A stretch of 52,756 bases of DNA from Flavobacteriales bacterium. Lineage in GTDB: Bacteria; Bacteroidota; Bacteroidia; UBA10329. Below the pieces are notes generated by a model, which was given only the letters and a program-made list of their open reading frames with translations, was not told where the DNA came from and made no database searches. This document shows positions 52,033-52,756 of this stretch, piece by piece. Both the position numbers and the translations under genes were made by a program. Within the stretch, counting starts at the first letter, position 1. Each line of letters starts with the position of its first letter. Where the stretch lies: positions 1 through 52,756 of the forward strand of contig JAIOYP010000027.1 in NCBI GenBank assembly GCA_021741155.1. Reading direction: 5' to 3'.

Positions 52033-52620
52033 ATGAAAGGAAAACTATATGTTTTCGTTTTATTGCTAACCAGCCACCTGTCTTACGGGCAAGATGCGTA
52101 TGAACGCTACACAAATTTCTTCGCTGTAGAAGTTGCACCAGTAGTTTCATCAACAGGAGTTGGAATCTCACCAACTTTTTCGGTCTATCGAACGGGGCAT
52201 AAGATTGACATTGGAGCCTTGGTTAAGGTTTATGATCTTTGGAAAGAAGGCCCTGGCATCATGGGTGGTTATTTTGGATACAAGTATTACCCAAATCTTC
52301 GTAAGAATACATTCAATCTGTTTTTCGGATACCATGCTACTTTTTCGGCCAGCAACAGAGGTAAATTGTATCCTGTAATTGTAGTAGAACCATTTGACAT
52401 CAAAAAATATCCTGACAAAGGCTACCTTAACGAGCACATGGTCGGAATTGGTTTTGATGCACAACTCGGAAACAACTTTTACATGTTCAACGACTTCAGT
52501 GCAGGTGTACTCATAAAATGGTATACCTACGAAGGAATAGAAACGGAATCTGAAATCCGGTCAACCGGAATGGTTCGTCTTGGAATTGGCTTTAACGTGG
52601 GCCACAAGCGGGCAAAATAA
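52033..52620 (+). CDS. Small outer membrane beta-barrel protein
   Basis: 195 aa. Signal peptide MKGKLYVFVLLLTSHLSYGQ, then eight or so amphipathic strands (FFAVEVAPVVSSTGVGISPTFSVYRTGHKIDIGALVKVYDLW, GGYFGYKYYPNLRKNTFNLFFGYHATFSASN, NEHMVGIGFDAQLGNNFYMFNDFSAGVLIKWYTYEG, GMVRLGIGFNVGHK). It looks like an 8-stranded outer-membrane protein of Bacteroidota; function unknown. TACCTTTA about 50 bases upstream is one mismatch from the -7 consensus. Confidence 0.7.
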   Translation: MKGKLYVFVLLLTSHLSYGQDAYERYTNFFAVEVAPVVSSTGVGISPTFSVYRTGHKIDIGALVKVYDLWKEGPGIMGGYFGYKYYPNLRKNTFNLFFGYHATFSASNRGKLYPVIVVEPFDIKKYPDKGYLNEHMVGIGFDAQLGNNFYMFNDFSAGVLIKWYTYEGIETESEIRSTGMVRLGIGFNVGHKRAK

Positions 52621-52626
52621 GAGCAA

Positions 52627-52661
52627 CAAAAAACCCCAAGTCATTTCTGACTCCGGGTCTG
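52627..52661 (-). terminator. Terminator of tRNA-fMet
   Basis: On the minus strand GACCCGGAGTCA, loop GAAA, TGACTTGGGGT (imperfect 10-11 bp stem with one mismatch) is followed by TTTTTT. It begins 3 bases past the tRNA 3' end. Confidence 0.75.
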
Positions 52662-52663
52662 TG

Positions 52664-52736
<73 letters not shown>

Positions 52737-52756
52737 ATGTATCTTGAACCGCTGAA

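Overview
The window is chromosomal DNA of a Bacteroidota bacterium, most like a free-living Flavobacteriales member. Evidence: two type IX secretion (T9SS) C-terminal signals (type A and type B), SprB/PKD adhesin repeats, SusC/FecA-like TonB-dependent receptors with carboxypeptidase-like N-terminal domains, a GWxTD protein, the bacillithiol enzyme BshA, the long form of IspH, and promoters of the Bacteroidota type (TAnnTTTG at -7) in place of sigma-70 boxes. No plasmid, phage, IS transposase or CRISPR array is visible.

Layout. 1-1520 is the 3' end of a large surface protein with 86-residue near-identical repeats; it ends without a sorting domain and runs into a 540-base non-coding stretch. 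2061-7405 looks accessory: an unrecognised 162-aa gene, a small HTH regulator preceded by a phased array of GGTAAACC-like boxes, then a co-directional set of a GT-C/TMTC-like membrane TPR protein, a GNAT-like protein and a radical SAM enzyme with an N-terminal Cys-rich knuckle. 7454-21870 is mostly core: DUF2461, a TonB-family receptor, a CoA-binding protein, tRNA-Ser, GWxTD protein, GT2 glycosyltransferase, aroQ, xerD, two tandem universal stress proteins, nucleoside phosphorylase coupled to bshA, and a penicillin acylase-family hydrolase. 22017-26511 holds a large ABCG-type transporter fused to TerB-like and FHA-like regions, downstream of two small envelope proteins. 26705-31567 is an iron-uptake-type operon: DUF4856 lipoprotein, imelysin lipoprotein, a 55-aa stub that looks like the N-terminus of an HTTM protein, and a FecA-like receptor, all joined by start/stop overlaps.

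31712-38364 contains a T9SS cargo protein, a STAS protein, pyrR-pyrB, rpsA with a structured leader, and ispH with an almost leaderless promoter. 38574-39578 is a SiaB/SiaC switch pair. 39645-46181 has a LysE exporter, an acyltransferase-like protein, a DUF885 lipoprotein, an outer-membrane barrel and an unrecognised lipoprotein, separated by dispersed repeat phrases. 46607-48425 pairs an ECF sigma factor with an anti-sigma-like protein fused to a TonB C-terminal domain. 48468-51776 is a C-type lectin/SprB/PKD adhesin with a type B sorting domain. The window closes with a small outer-membrane protein and an initiator tRNA.

The points most worth a second look are the HTTM stub within the iron operon, the radical SAM/GT-C/GNAT cluster next to the regulator with its box array, two dispersed elements whose hairpin shows a compensatory base-pair change, and the sigma/TonB-fusion pair.
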